DNA of 64,000 nt from Cepaea nemoralis (Eukaryota > Mollusca > Gastropoda > Stylommatophora > Helicidae): NCBI GenBank assembly GCA_014155875.1, contig JACEFZ010002085.1, positions 177,501 through 241,500 of the forward strand, written 5' to 3'. Positions 31,650-43,618 of this stretch are shown piece after piece. Position numbers and translations under genes: made by a program. How positions within the stretch are numbered: the first letter of the stretch is position 1; each line of letters starts with the position of its first letter. The notes below the pieces were generated by a model. It saw only the letters and a list, made by a program, of their open reading frames with translations. It did no database searches and had not been told where the DNA came from.

Positions 31650-32850
31650 CGCGGCAGTTATGACTCTAGGTTTAACTCTTTCTTTCGCAGAGAGCTGTGG
31701 CTCTAGGTTTAACTCTTTCTTTCGCAGAGAGCTGTGGCTCTAGGTTTAACTCTTTCTGCCCATTAGAGCTATGATTCTATGTTTAACTTGTTATTCCCCC
31801 ATTGAGCTGCGACTCTAGGTTTAACTCTTTCTGTCACAGAGAGATGTGACTCTAGGTTTAACTCTTTCTGCCCCATAGAACTGCGACTCTAGGTTTAACT
31901 CTTTCTGCCCATTAGAGCTATGATTCTATGTTTAACTTGTTATTCCCCCATTGAGCTGCGACTCTAGGTTTAACTCTTTCTGCCCCATAGAACTGCGACT
32001 CTAGGTTTAACTCTTTCTGCCCATTAGAGCTATGATTCTATGTTTAACTTGTTATTCCCCCATTGAGCTGCGACTCTAGGTTTAACTCTTTCTGCCACAG
32101 AGAGATGTGACTCTAGGTTTAACTCTTTCTGCCCATTAGAGCTATGATTCTATGTTTAACTTGTTATTCCCCCATTGAGCTGCGACTCTAGGTTTAACTC
32201 TTTCTGCCACAGAGAGATGTGACTCTAGGTTTAACTCTTTCTGCCACAGAGAGCTGTGACTCTAGGTTTAACTCTTTCTGCCACAGAGAGATGTGACTCT
32301 AGGTTTAACTCTTTCTGCCACAGAGAGATGTGACTCTAGGTTTAACTCTTTCTGCCCATTAGAGCTATGATTCTATGTTTAACTTGTTATTCCCCCATTG
32401 AGCTGCGACTCTAGGTTTAACTCTTTCTGCCACAGAGAGCTGTGACTCTAGGTTTAACTCTTTCTGCCACAGAGAGATGTGACTCTAGGTTTAACTCTTT
32501 CTGCCACAGAGAGCTGTGACTCTAGGTTTAACTCTTTCTGCCACAGAGAGATGTGACTCTAGGTTTAACTCTTTCTGCCACAGAGAGATGTGACTCTAGG
32601 TTTAACTCTTTCTGCCACAGAGAGATGTGACTCTAGGTTTAACTCTTTCTGCCGCAGAGAGCTGTGACTCTAGGTTTAACTCTTTCTGCCACAGAGAGCT
32701 GTGACTCTAGGTTTAACTCTTTCTGCCGCAGAGAGCTGCGACTCTAGGTTTAACTCTTTCTGTCGCAGAGAGCTGTGACTCTAGGTTTAACTCCTTCTGT
32801 CGCAGAGAGCTGTGACTCTAGGTTTAACTCCTTCTGTCGCAGACAGCAAA
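31650..32850. repeat. 37-bp minisatellite, about 32 units with composite blocks
   Basis: Main unit TGACTCTAGGTTTAACTCTT plus TCTGCCACAGAGAGATG, period 37. A second unit type (CCCATTAGAGCTATGATTCT, GTTATTCCCCCATTGAGC) is interspersed in repeated blocks, so the array has higher-order structure in its 5' two thirds. Confidence 0.95.
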
Positions 32851-32884
32851 TGTGTTAACATGCAGTATGTCAGTTGTTTAAACA

Positions 32885-33175
32885 CACAAGCCAAATATTT
32901 ATTGCCTGGCATATTTCATTGCATCTCATCAGGTGTATACTGCAGCATTAGACATCATATAAAGTGAATACATGAATCATACTGTGGCTGAAATACTTAA
33001 AATACATAGTCACTAATATTGTTCGAATATAGAGTAATAGTTATGGCTACGGTAACCGCAAATTTAAAACGAAGTCGCTCTGTCTGCACAAAACTACAGT
33101 ATGCACCTTGGCAGATGCAGTGAAATATGCCAGGCATTAAATCGTGCAGCCTATTGTTTGTGGTTTCAGTGTATA
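32885..33175. repeat. Inverted pair of dispersed repeat R3
   Basis: TTTATTGCCTGGCATATTTC with flanks at 32897-32960 recurs inverted at about 33090-33165 (GAAATATGCCAGGCATTAAA), and again directly at 59600-59665 after a (TA)n tract. This could be a short foldback element. Confidence 0.55.
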
Positions 33176-33599
33176 AATTCATAAAGGGGATATGTTGTTT
33201 TGAATGTCGGGTGTTACTGAACTCTGTCTAGCTTAGACAAACAGTGGTGTTGAAGGCATGTGAGATGTAAGCCATAAGGAGAGAAGTTGAGAAGTACCTA
33301 CTGGCAGCAGATAAGTGGTTGCTGTGGAAAAGACAGCATACACTGCACATAAATATTAACAAACGTTTCTGGAAAGTGCGACGGCCAATGTGAAAAGACA
33401 ACATCACTCGACGATTGTCTTCCTGGCACCATGCACTCAATATGCCTCAATGACATGAAAATTAAGTCTTGGCCTTTCACACTTTTGTATAATACTTGTG
33501 GTATTCTATTTGAGCTTATCAATAACTCAGTGGACTCGTTAGCCGCACTCTCTGCTCCGAATGGATAGGCCGCATTCGGAAGTCGCGCTTCACATCACT

Positions 33600-33925
33600 C
33601 ACCTCGATGTACGTACCCGGTACATGCCTGAGTTAAAGGTATTGAACGCGCAGACCAGCTGGTAATTAGTGCGCCAATACACACGGGAATAAGCGTGGAC
33701 AAGGCTGATGTCATGAACGCAGAACGGACTCAGTTGGCAGATACTGACGAGGCTCCGATGATTTCCAGATTACATGAACTGGGGGTGCCGCTTTGTCAAG
33801 AACGTCAATGCCCCTTTCGAGGGAAAGAGAAGAGATCATCCAGTGCCTTGCCGGCTGGCGTAGGCAATCATACCCCTCCACAAATTGCCATCTCCGACGC
33901 CATGGATCAATTCGTGTGTTAACTC
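33600..33925 (+). mobile_element. I-like LINE RNase H C-terminal fragment
   Basis: Reads VKGIERADQLVISAPIHTGI then SVDKADVMNAE and SRLHELGVPL, aligning with NERADKLAGSAPPIDGQPME and MKDLGVRIG of the element at 28990. The frame before VKG has TGA where the HAGV glycine would be. Confidence 0.6.
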
Positions 33926-34377
33926 CCTTCCATGCCATGACACAAGACTATCAATAATTTTCTTACGCTGTCTTCCTCTATCCCTCTATCCGCAAATTTT
34001 TCGGGCTGTCATAATATGTTATAGTTTTTTTGTTGTTTTTTTTGTCAAGAAGAGATACCACAACAGATTCCTTATGAGAAAAGTGAGCAGAAATAGACTG
34101 GAATTGCTGCTGCATCGGAGGACTGGGCACGCATGTAAATGCCCATTGTGCAGGGGCGTCGTTCTGTATAGCATAACATGATATAATGGACAGATGTGTA
34201 TCGTGCAGCGTGGATGTTGCACTGTTCCACATGGCAGACTATCATGGTTATGGCTCTCGCCTGAGTTACCAGGGCTCATATGGCAAGCAAAAAAATGGCA
34301 GTGCTGTAACATGTTATACATGTGGTAAGCGGCGACTGAATAACGTGGTATACTAACTTTGTATTTTACTTGATCAG
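33926..34377. other. Unrecognised intronic sequence
   Basis: T-rich run at 34026-34044. No coding or repeat support. Confidence 0.4.
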
Positions 34378-34476
34378 CTTATCCGCTTACGTGAGCTGGG
34401 TACGATGTTGACGTCACAACATAAATGGGACAGTCTAGAAGAGAAACCTCCTGATCGGCCGGAAAATATTGAACAG
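34378..34476 (+). CDS. Coiled-coil gene exon (33 codons)
   Basis: The acceptor is TTTTACTTGATCAG ending at 34377; the donor is GTGAGT at 34477, close to consensus. Phase 0/0. The reading is LIRLRELGTMLTSQHKWDSL then a Pro-rich KPPDRP segment, so the coiled coil probably ends here. The 28-bp satellite array begins about ten bases after the donor. Confidence 0.8.
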
Positions 34477-34486
34477 GTGAGTGGTG

Positions 34487-37400
34487 GAACCGCTAGATAA
34501 ATAACGTCTTAATTACTGTGTAAATAAATAGGTGACAGAAGCAATAGATGAACAAATAGGTGACAGAATTAGTAGATAAACGATTAGATGATAGAATTGC
34601 TAGATAAACAATTAGATTATAGAACCACTACATAAACAACTATAAGGTAGAACTACTAGACACACATCTAGATGGTAGAACTACTAGATAAACAATTAGG
34701 TGATAGAACTACTAGATAAACAATTAGGTGATAGAACTACTAGATCAGTGGTTCTCAACCGGTGGGGAATTCCCCCCCAGGGGGGAATTTTCGGGTTTCC
34801 GGGGGGGGGGGGGGGGGGGGGAATTAAGATTATTTCAAGATCGCGTTAATACAAGAACCGATTACTTGATATTGTTTTTCCCTTCATACTGTACGGTTCT
34901 GTACGTCTCACCCTTCTAAAATTCAATTTATAAAGTAAGTAGACCCTCAAATCATGTTTTATTTGGACGTCTAGCCTTGTTTTAGTATGCGCTATTAAAT
35001 TTAGCTTCCATTTTTACGTATACTGTGTAGGGGGGGGCGGGATTTTTAGGTAGGAAATACGAAAGGGGGAATGACGTTCTGAAAATATGGTGAAGGGGGG
35101 CACGGGCCAAATTTTTAGGTAGGAAATACGAAAGGGGGGGGGGGGGATGACGTTCTGAAAATATGGTGAAGGGGGGCATGGGCCAAAAAAGGTTGAGAAC
35201 CACTGTACTGGATAAACAGTAAGATAATAGAACTACTAGATAAACAATCATTTGATAGAACTACTAGATAAACAATCATTTGATAGAACTACTAGATAAA
35301 CAATCATTTGATAGAACTACTAGATAAAAAATCATTTGATAGAACTACTAGATAAACAATCATTTGATAGAACTACTAGATAAACAATCATTTGATAGAA
35401 CTACTAGATAAACAATCATTTGATAGAACTACTAGATAAACAGTAAGATAATAGAACTACTAGATAAACAATCATTTGATAGAACTACTAGATAAACAAT
35501 CATTTGATAGAACTACTAGATAAACAGTAAGATAATAGAACTACTAGATAAACAATCATTTGATAGAACTACTAGATAAACAATAAGATAATAGAACTAC
35601 TAGATAAACAATCCATGTGATAGAACTACTAGATAAACAATCATTTGATAGAACTACTAGATAAACAAATCATTTATAGAACTACTAGATAAAACAATCA
35701 TTTGATAGAACTACTAGATAAACAATCATTTGATAGAAACTACTAGATAAACAATCATTTAATAGAACTACTAGATAAACAGATCATATAATAGAACTAC
35801 TAGATAAACAATCATTTAATAGAACTACTAGATAAACAATCATTTGATAGAACTACTAGATAAACAATCATTTGATAGAACTACTAGATAAACAGTAAGA
35901 TAATAGAACTACTAGATAAACAATCATTTGATAGAACTACTAGATAAACAATCATTTGATAGAACTACTAGATAAACAATCATTTGATAGAACTACTAGA
36001 TAAACAATCAGTTAATAGAACTACTAGAATAAACAATCATTTAATAGAACTACTAGATAAACAATCATTTGATAGAACTACTAGATAAACAATCATTTGA
36101 TAGAACTACTAGATAAACAATCATTTAATAGAACTACTAGATAAACAATCATTTGATAGAACTACTAGATAAACAATCATTTGATAGAACTACTAGATAA
36201 ACAGTAAGATAATAGAACTACTAGATAAACATCATTTGATAGAACTACTAGATAAACAATCATTTGATAGAACTACTAGATAAACAATCATTTGATAGAA
36301 CTACTAGATAAACAGTAAGATAATAGAACTACTAGATAAACAATCATTTGATAGAACTACTAGATAAACAATCATTTGATAGAACTACTAGATAAACAAT
36401 CATTTGATAGAACTACTAGATAAACAGTAAGATAATAGAACTACTAGATAAACAATCATTTGATAGAACTACTAGATAAACAATCATTTGATAGAACTAC
36501 TAGATAAACAATCATTTGATAGAACTACTAGATAAACAATCATTTGATAGAACTACTAGATAAACAGTAAGATAATAGAACTACTAGATAAAAAATCATT
36601 TGATAGAACTACTAGATAAACAATCATTTGATAGAACTACTAGATAAACAATCATTTGATAGAACTACTAGATAAACAATCATTTGATAGAACTACTAGA
36701 TAAACAATCATTTGATAGAACTACTAGATAAACAATCATTTGATAGAACTACTAGATAAACAATCATTTAATAGAACTACTAGATAAACAATCATTTGAT
36801 AGAACTACTAGATAAACAATCATTTGATAGAACTACTAGATAAACAATCATTTGATAGAACTACTAGATAAACATTAATTTAATGAACTACTAGATAAAC
36901 AATCATTCTACTAGAACTACTAGATAAACAATCATTTGATAGAACTTACTAGATAAACAATTCATTAATAGAACTACTAGATAAACAATCATTTGATAGC
37001 AACTACTAGATAAAACAATCATTGATAGAAACTACTAGATAAACAGTAAGATAATAGAACTACTAGAATAAACAATTCATTTGATAGAACTACTAGAATA
37101 AACAATCATTTATAGAACTACTAGATAACAATCATTTTTGATAGAACTACTAGATAAACAATCATTTGATAAGAACTACTAGATAAACAGTAAGATAATA
37201 GAACTACTAGATAAACAATCATTTGATAGAACTACTAGATAAACAATCATTTGATAGAACACTAGATAAAACAATCATTGATAGAACTACTAGATAAACA
37301 ATCATTTGATAGAACTACTAGATAAACAGTAAGATAATAGAACTACTAGATAAACAATCATTTGATAGAACTACTAGATAAACAATCATTGATAGAACTA

Positions 37401-39912
37401 CTAGATAAACAATCATTTGATAGAACTACTAGATAAACAAATCATTTGATAGAACTACTAGATAAACAGTAAGATAATAGAACTACTAGATAAAAATCAT
37501 TTGATAGAATACTAGCTCTAAAACAATCATTTGATAGAAACTACTAGAAAAACAATCATTTGATAGGAACTACTAGATAAACAATCATTTAATAGAACTA
37601 CTAGATAAACAATCCATTTGATAGAACTACTAGATAAACAATCATTTGATAGAACTACTAGATAAACAGTAAGATAATAGAACTACTAGATAAACAATCA
37701 TTTGATAGAACTACTAGATAAACAATCATTTGATAGAACTACTAGATAAACAGTAAGATAATAGAACTACTAGATAAACAATCATTTGATAGAACTACTA
37801 GATAAAACATCATTTGATAGAACTACTAGATAAACACCATTTGCATAGAACTACTAGATACAACATCATTTGATAGAACTACTAGATAAACAGTATATAT
37901 AGAACTACTAGATAAAACAATCATTTAATAGAACTACTAGATAAACAATCATTTGATAGAACTACTAGATAACAATCATTTGATAGAACTACTAGATAAA
38001 CCAGTCATAATAGAACTACTAGATAAACAATCATTTGATGAGAACTACTAGATAAACAATAAGATAATAGAACTACTAGATCAACCAATCATTTGCTAGA
38101 ACTACTAGATAAACAATCATTTGATAGAACTACTAGATAAACCAATCATTTGATAGAACTACTAGATAAACCAGTAGATAATAGAACTACTAGATTAACA
38201 ATCATTTGATAGAACTACTAGATAAACAATCAGTTTGATAGAACTATACTAGATAAACAATCATTTGATAGAACTACTAGATAAACAAACATTTAATAGA
38301 ACTACTAGTAAACAATCATGTGATAGAACTACTAGATAAACAATCATTTGATAGAACTACTAGATAAACAATCATTAATATAGAACTACTAGATAAACAA
38401 TCATTTAATAGAACTACTAGATAAACAATCATTTGATAGAACTACTAGATAAACAATCAGTTGATAGAACTACTAGATAAACAATCATTTATAGAACTAC
38501 TAGATAAACAATCATTTGATAGAACTACTAGCATAAACAATCATTTGATAGAACTACTAGATAAAACAGTAAGATAATAGAACTACTAGATAAACAATCA
38601 TTTGATAGAACTACTAGATAAAACAATCATTTGATAGAACTACTAGATAAACAATCATTTGATAGAACTACTAGATAAACAGTAAGATAATAGAACTACT
38701 AGATAAACCATCATTTGATAGAACTACTAGATAAACAATCATTTGATAGAACTACTAGATAAAACAATCATTAATAGAACTACTAGATAAACAATCATTT
38801 GATAGAACTACTAGATAAACAGTAAGATAATAGAACTACTAGATAAACAATCATTTGATAGAACTACTAGATAAACAATCATTTGATAGAACTACTAGAT
38901 AAACAATCATTTGATAGAACTACTAGATAAACAATCATTTGATAGAACTACTAGATAAACAATCATTTGATAGAACTACTAGATAAACAATCATTTGATA
39001 GAACTACTAGATAAACAATCATTTAATAGAACTACTAGATAAACAATCATTTGATAGAACTACTAGATAAACAATCATTTGATAGAACTACTAGATAAAC
39101 AGTAAGATAATAGAATACTAGATAAACAATCATTTGATAGAACTACTAGATAAACAATCATTTGATAGAACTACTAGATAAACAATCATTTGATAGAACT
39201 ACTAGATAAACAGTAAGATAATAGAACTACTAGATAAACAATCATTTGATAGAACTACTAGATAAACAATCATTTGATAGAACTACTAGATAAACAATCA
39301 TTGATAGGAACTACTAGATAAAAAATCAATTGATAGAACTACTAGATAAACAGTAAGATATAGAAACTACTAGATAAAAAATCATTTGATAGAACTACTA
39401 GATAAACAATCATTTGATAGAACTACTAGATAAACAATCATTGATAGAACTACTAGATAACAATCATTTGAAGAACTACTAGATAAACAATCATTTGATA
39501 GAACTACTAGATAAACAATCATTTGATAGAACTACTAGATAAACATCATTTGATAGAACTACTAGATAAACAATCATTTGATAGAACTACTAGATAAACA
39601 ATCATTTGATAGAACTACTAGATAAACAAATCATTGATAGAACTACTAGATAAACAATCATTTGATAGAACTACTAGATAAACAATCATTTGATAGAACT
39701 ACTAGATAAACGTAAGATAATAGAACTACTAGATAAAAAATCATTTGATAGAACTACTAGATAAACAATCATTGATAGAACTTACTAGATAAACAATCAG
39801 TTTGATAGAACTACTAGATAAACAATCATTTGATAGAACTACTAGATAAACAATCATTTGATAGAACTACTAGATAAACAATTAAATGGTACAACTACTA
39901 GACAACCAATTA
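34487..39912. repeat. 28-bp intronic satellite, about 175 units
   Basis: The unit is AGAACTACTAGATAAACAAT followed by CATTTGAT. A variant with CAGTAAGATAAT in the second half recurs every fourth or fifth unit (for example near 36201, 36311, 36424, 36563), giving a 112/140-bp higher-order pattern. Edge units near 34490-34740 are most diverged. A hAT element interrupts it at 34746-35205. Single-base indels cluster at about 36880-38350. Confidence 0.97.
34746..35205. mobile_element. Non-autonomous hAT element (family 1, copy 1)
   Basis: Termini CAGTGGTTCTCAACC and GGTTGAGAACCACTG are perfect 15-bp inverted repeats. The 8-bp flanks TACTAGAT and TACTGGAT are target duplications made from the satellite unit. 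The interior has long G runs and is homologous to 47028-47480. No transposase. Confidence 0.92.
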
Positions 39913-39944
39913 GAAGTCATCGCTTAAGTCATACAGCTTTGTTG

Positions 39945-40058
39945 GTTGGTTGATTGATTGGTTGGTTGGTTGGTTGGTTGGTTGTTTGGTTGGTTGGTTG
40001 GTTGGTTGATTGATTGGTTGGTTGGTTGGTTGGTTGGTTGGTTGGTTGGTTGGTTGCT
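39945..40058. repeat. (TTGG)n microsatellite
   Basis: GGTT units with a few GATT variants, about 110 bp. Confidence 0.95.
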
Positions 40059-40067
40059 CTGGAACAG

Positions 40068-40195
40068 GAAGCTAGTAGCTGTCGGATCAGCAATGCAATG
40101 CACTAACTGTCCGCCTGTCGGAGCTTCGATCCCAGATCAATTGCCAACCAAGTGTTAGGACCTGGTCAGCCCTGTAATGGCATTTAATCTGTATG
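40068..40195 (+). mobile_element. SINE-like repeat S3, copy 2
   Basis: GATCAGCAATGCAATGCACT, ACTGTCCGCCTGTCGGAGCT and TTGCCAACCAAGTGTTAGGA match 14380-14500; CTTCGATCCC is B-box-like. Confidence 0.5.
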
Positions 40196-40525
40196 CTGCA
40201 TTTCCTCAAATCAAGTAAAGGTGTAGTTAAATTAAATTACACACGTTTAATCAATAACACAAAAACAAAAGCAGTGGAAACGGTGAGACACTTAGACCAG
40301 GAAATAAACTGGTTTATTTTTTCTAACCCAGAAAACGCGTGTTTCCTATTTAAACTCAAGTCTGCCAGTCTGTTAGACCCTCGGCCACCAACTACATTTG
40401 CGAATGTAAACATAATGAGCAATAACTTACACAGTTGTATTGATCAGTAGTAATACTTGCACTTCTAATTCTGCTTCTGCTAATTCTACTACTTCTACTA
40501 TTGCTACAACCACTACTTCCTCAAC

Positions 40526-40532
40526 AACAAAA

Positions 40533-40579
<47 letters not shown>

Positions 40580-40655
40580 CACCACCACCACCACCACCAC
40601 CACCACCACCACCACCACCACCACTACTACTACTACTACTACCACCACCACCACC

Positions 40656-40728
<73 letters not shown>

Positions 40729-40750
40729 TTACTACTACTACTACTACCAC
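40526..40750. repeat. (ACT)n/(ACC)n microsatellite
   Basis: Blocks of ACT triplets alternate with blocks of ACC triplets. Bases 40196-40525 before it hold nothing that I recognise. Confidence 0.95.
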
Positions 40751-40920
40751 CAATAATAATATTATGTTGGTGTTGTTGCTATTATTATCACCGGAGACAA
40801 ATTACATATAATAAAAATAAAGATATTCCTGTACTCTTTACCTAGAATAATCCATGCAGTTGTAAACTACCATTGTCATAGTTACTCATTGTTACCTATT
40901 GTTATCTTGTCTTTCCTCAG

Positions 40921-40944
40921 AGTATCATTGACTATGTGAAAGAG
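40921..40944 (+). CDS. 24-nt microexon of the coiled-coil gene
   Basis: Eight codons, SIIDYVKE, lie between a strong acceptor (TTGTCTTTCCTCAG, ending 40920) and a GTAAGC donor at 40945. Phase 0/0, so it can be included or skipped without shifting the frame. The preceding intron carries a 5-kb satellite and the following one a complete-looking LINE. The call rests on splice signals, frame and charge pattern. Being so short, it is less certain than the other exons. Confidence 0.6.
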
Positions 40945-40954
40945 GTAAGCTTTA

Positions 40955-41245
40955 CTTATACATGTCTTGTGCATTCAATAGGGACATTACTTGTGCATTC
41001 AATAGGGACATTGCATATGTATTCAATAGATGCATGACTTGTGTATTCAATAAGGACATGACTTGTGTATTCAATAGGGACATGTCTTGTGTATTCGTTG
41101 GGGACATGACTCGTGTATTCGTTGGGGACATGACTTGTGAATTCAATAGGGACATGTCTTATGCATTCAATAGGGACATGTGTCGTGTATTCAGTACAGA
41201 CATGACTTGCGTATTAAAAAGGGACGTGGCTGTTGTATTCATTGG
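40955..41245. repeat. 24-bp minisatellite, about 12 units
   Basis: GGGACATGACTTGTGTATTC plus AATA, period 24, starting right after the microexon donor. Because the period is a multiple of three, both strands stay open (MSLLNTQV-type reading), but this is a repeat, not a gene. Confidence 0.9.
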
Positions 41246-41339
41246 GGATGTTCACTCTTTAAGTCCAGGCATATTTCACAGCAAATATCCAATCAGAACA
41301 GTATCATCAACATGTGCCTTCCAAATAGCTTGAGTGTTC

Positions 41340-41680
41340 ATCCCTCATCACTCATCTTGATCATTTGTGTTTTAAGCTCGATTAAATTGAGGATATTCCT
41401 CCACGAAACCGTCTTAAGCCATCCAGTATAATAGCTCTACCTCTTCTCCCGCGGATCTGTCCAGTCGTCACGATGTTCTCCATTGCCTCTGTTGTCCTCA
41501 ATAAATGCCCCAAGAATACTGTCTCCTGTCTTATAATTGTGTATAACTTTCATTTGCTTGATCCGGGCAATCGTTGTGAGTTTAGTTATTCTGCCCGTCC
41601 AAGGTGTTCGCAACATTCGTTTCAGAAAACCCATTTTTCGCTGCCTCCAGTCTCTTCCTAATATGTTTGTTCAACATTCC
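41340..41680 (-). mobile_element. RTE-like LINE 3' fragment
   Basis: The minus strand reads MGFLKRMLRTPWTGRITKLT and later NRGNGEHRDDWTDPREKR, matching the MWFLRKMQRIPWTARKTNEQ and GKIEGNRPRGRPR blocks. Strongly decayed. Confidence 0.7.
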
Positions 41681-41702
41681 AACATTCATGACTTACAGTA
41701 GA

Positions 41703-41975
41703 ACTGATTGTGTTTTTCTCTCGCTTTGAACTCAGGTGTAGTCCGTACACGCTACTTCTAGGTAGCTCTAGACGGAATTTTGCATGTGGATTAGTTTTAC
41801 TTATTGCCAGTATCCTCGCCATCAGGCGAACTGACTCCGACTTCAGGGGTACTTGTAATTTACGTCCCCATGTCATGGACGAGAAGTCAACATTTTAGTC
41901 TAACTGACCGGTGTAGGGGGTATAACCCCTACAGCAGCAGCAGCAGCAGCACGCCGGATGTTTGAGAACGAGTTC
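41703..41975 (-). mobile_element. SINE S1 copy with an internal CAG expansion
   Basis: Reverse orientation of S1 (GCTTTGAACTCAGGTGTAGT, GGTACTTGTAATTTACGTCC, GGTGTAGGGGGTATAACCCC). At 41932-41951 the head carries about six CAG/GCA triplets where other copies have a single GCATCAGCAC. Confidence 0.75.
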
Positions 41976-43618
41976 TATACAACACATCAGTATTCTCTTT
42001 CAAACAGTCAATGAAAGTGAAGTATTCCATAAGATAAATTTCATCTCCTAAAATGCATTTTTAGCCTGGCCTTTTCTGCTCAAAATCACTGTCACGAATC
42101 TTCTATCTGACGGTATGATTTCCTTCAAAGAGAACATTAACCACAAAAAGACAGAAAAGGCGTATTACTTTGAGAGAACTAACATATGCACACTTTATGA
42201 AACATACCATGTTGCATGTTAAAATAACTAACCAGATTTTGTTACTATGCTCAAGCTAAGTTTAAAAGATATAATTATATTCCATGTCTTGCTTGGTATG
42301 TATATAAGGACAAAAGCTTATAAAATATGACGCCTTTCATAAGATAGAAAACAGTAATACTGACTAAGGACTCCGCGGATAGTGTTATGAACACGGTGGG
42401 GCGTGTCTTCGACGCCTGGACTCGTCGCCTGCGAGAGCGAGGGAAAGAATGACCACCCATCCCTCCGTGCATTCAGGCTTACACAATGTAAGGATATGTC
42501 ACTTAAGAGATTCATAGCAAGAAAATGACTCGAGACACAATTTTTTTTTTTTTTTTTTTAATTAAAGGTAAAGTGTGGAGTCGAAGTTGCGATGTGGCTT
42601 CAGACCAACTCGGGTTATCTGCCATTGTTTCCCCTTCGTGGTGGGAATTATCTTTCGTGTCTACATGGTTGCAGGGTGGACCCAGTCTCATACACTAGGT
42701 ACCAGAAGATTTTCTGAAAAGCAATGCGGTCGGAATGATACTGTCCATAGACCCTCTTGATGTCGTTAGGCCACGAATATGTGGCCCTGGCTCAAAATCT
42801 TTAATTTGCCTCAGTGGTAAGGAAACTGTGGCATTTAGCTTTTACCTTTAAAGTTAAAGGTAATCCCACAGAGAATTATGTTATATATGTATGAAGTGCT
42901 AGGCTTTCGCATATATTCGGCAACTGCATACTGAGATTGGATGGCAAGACTCCTTTCTCGCCTCTTTTCATTTCAAAGTAATTTCCAGACAATTGAAAAT
43001 AACATAATGTCCACTTTAAAGAGGAAAGGTCTGAGTGGCTGAAGGTGGAACAATGCGCTAGTAAGCAAGAGAACTAAATACAACACCACTACAAGTCCAA
43101 CATTCAGTAAAACAACTGCAACAGTAATTTTCGATTTAGGTGATCATTGAGACACTTTTTTATTATCTAGATGCGTCAAAGCAATTCATGTAGCAGATTA
43201 TGAAAAGTCAGTATCGTAAGTTCAATTTTGAGACACTTGCTAGGAAGCCAGGTTTCCTCTCACAGTATATATATTCCGTTTAGCAGACGACATGTTGTGA
43301 GCATTTAACTGAATTGTCATTCACCGGTTTCTCATTTGATGGGCATTTGATTTTTATTATCATTTTGTAAGGATCACACTCGGTGAAGATTAGAATCTAT
43401 TTGTCAAATTATTAGACTACACTCTCTTTAGACATCATTTGCCCAAGAATTGGGAGTGAGCTGATGAGTGTCAGGGGTTTTTTCCACTTTGTTGTTCCTA
43501 GTCACTGCATCTCTAGGGGCCACCAGCTCCGAGGTCCCCTGCCAGTTCATTTCAGGCCCGTGAGGGCCATTTATTTGCAAGCAAATCTAAGTCCATTCGC
43601 GCCATAGGTGAAGGTTCG
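41976..43618. other. Mostly unrecognised intronic sequence
   Basis: A T18 run at 42541-42559 and a possible foldback element, with TTAAAGGTAAAG near 42563 and CTTTTACCTTTAA near 42839 as ends, are the only structures seen. No exon fits. Confidence 0.35.

Noticed and set aside
34487..39912. CRISPR-like array
   Set aside because: Units are contiguous 28-mers without unique spacers, in an animal intron.
40440..40845. Long open frames of poly-Thr, poly-Val and Leu/Pro over 40526-40750
   Set aside because: They are produced by the (ACT)n/(ACC)n microsatellite on all frames; there is no start context, splice support or flanking coding sequence.
40952..41333. Opposed repeat-protein-like frames (DMTCVFNR / NTQVMSLL)
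   Set aside because: A 24-bp minisatellite explains both.
42561..42857. Possible MITE with AAAGGTAAAG ends
   Set aside because: Terminal match is short, no clear target duplication and no second copy.
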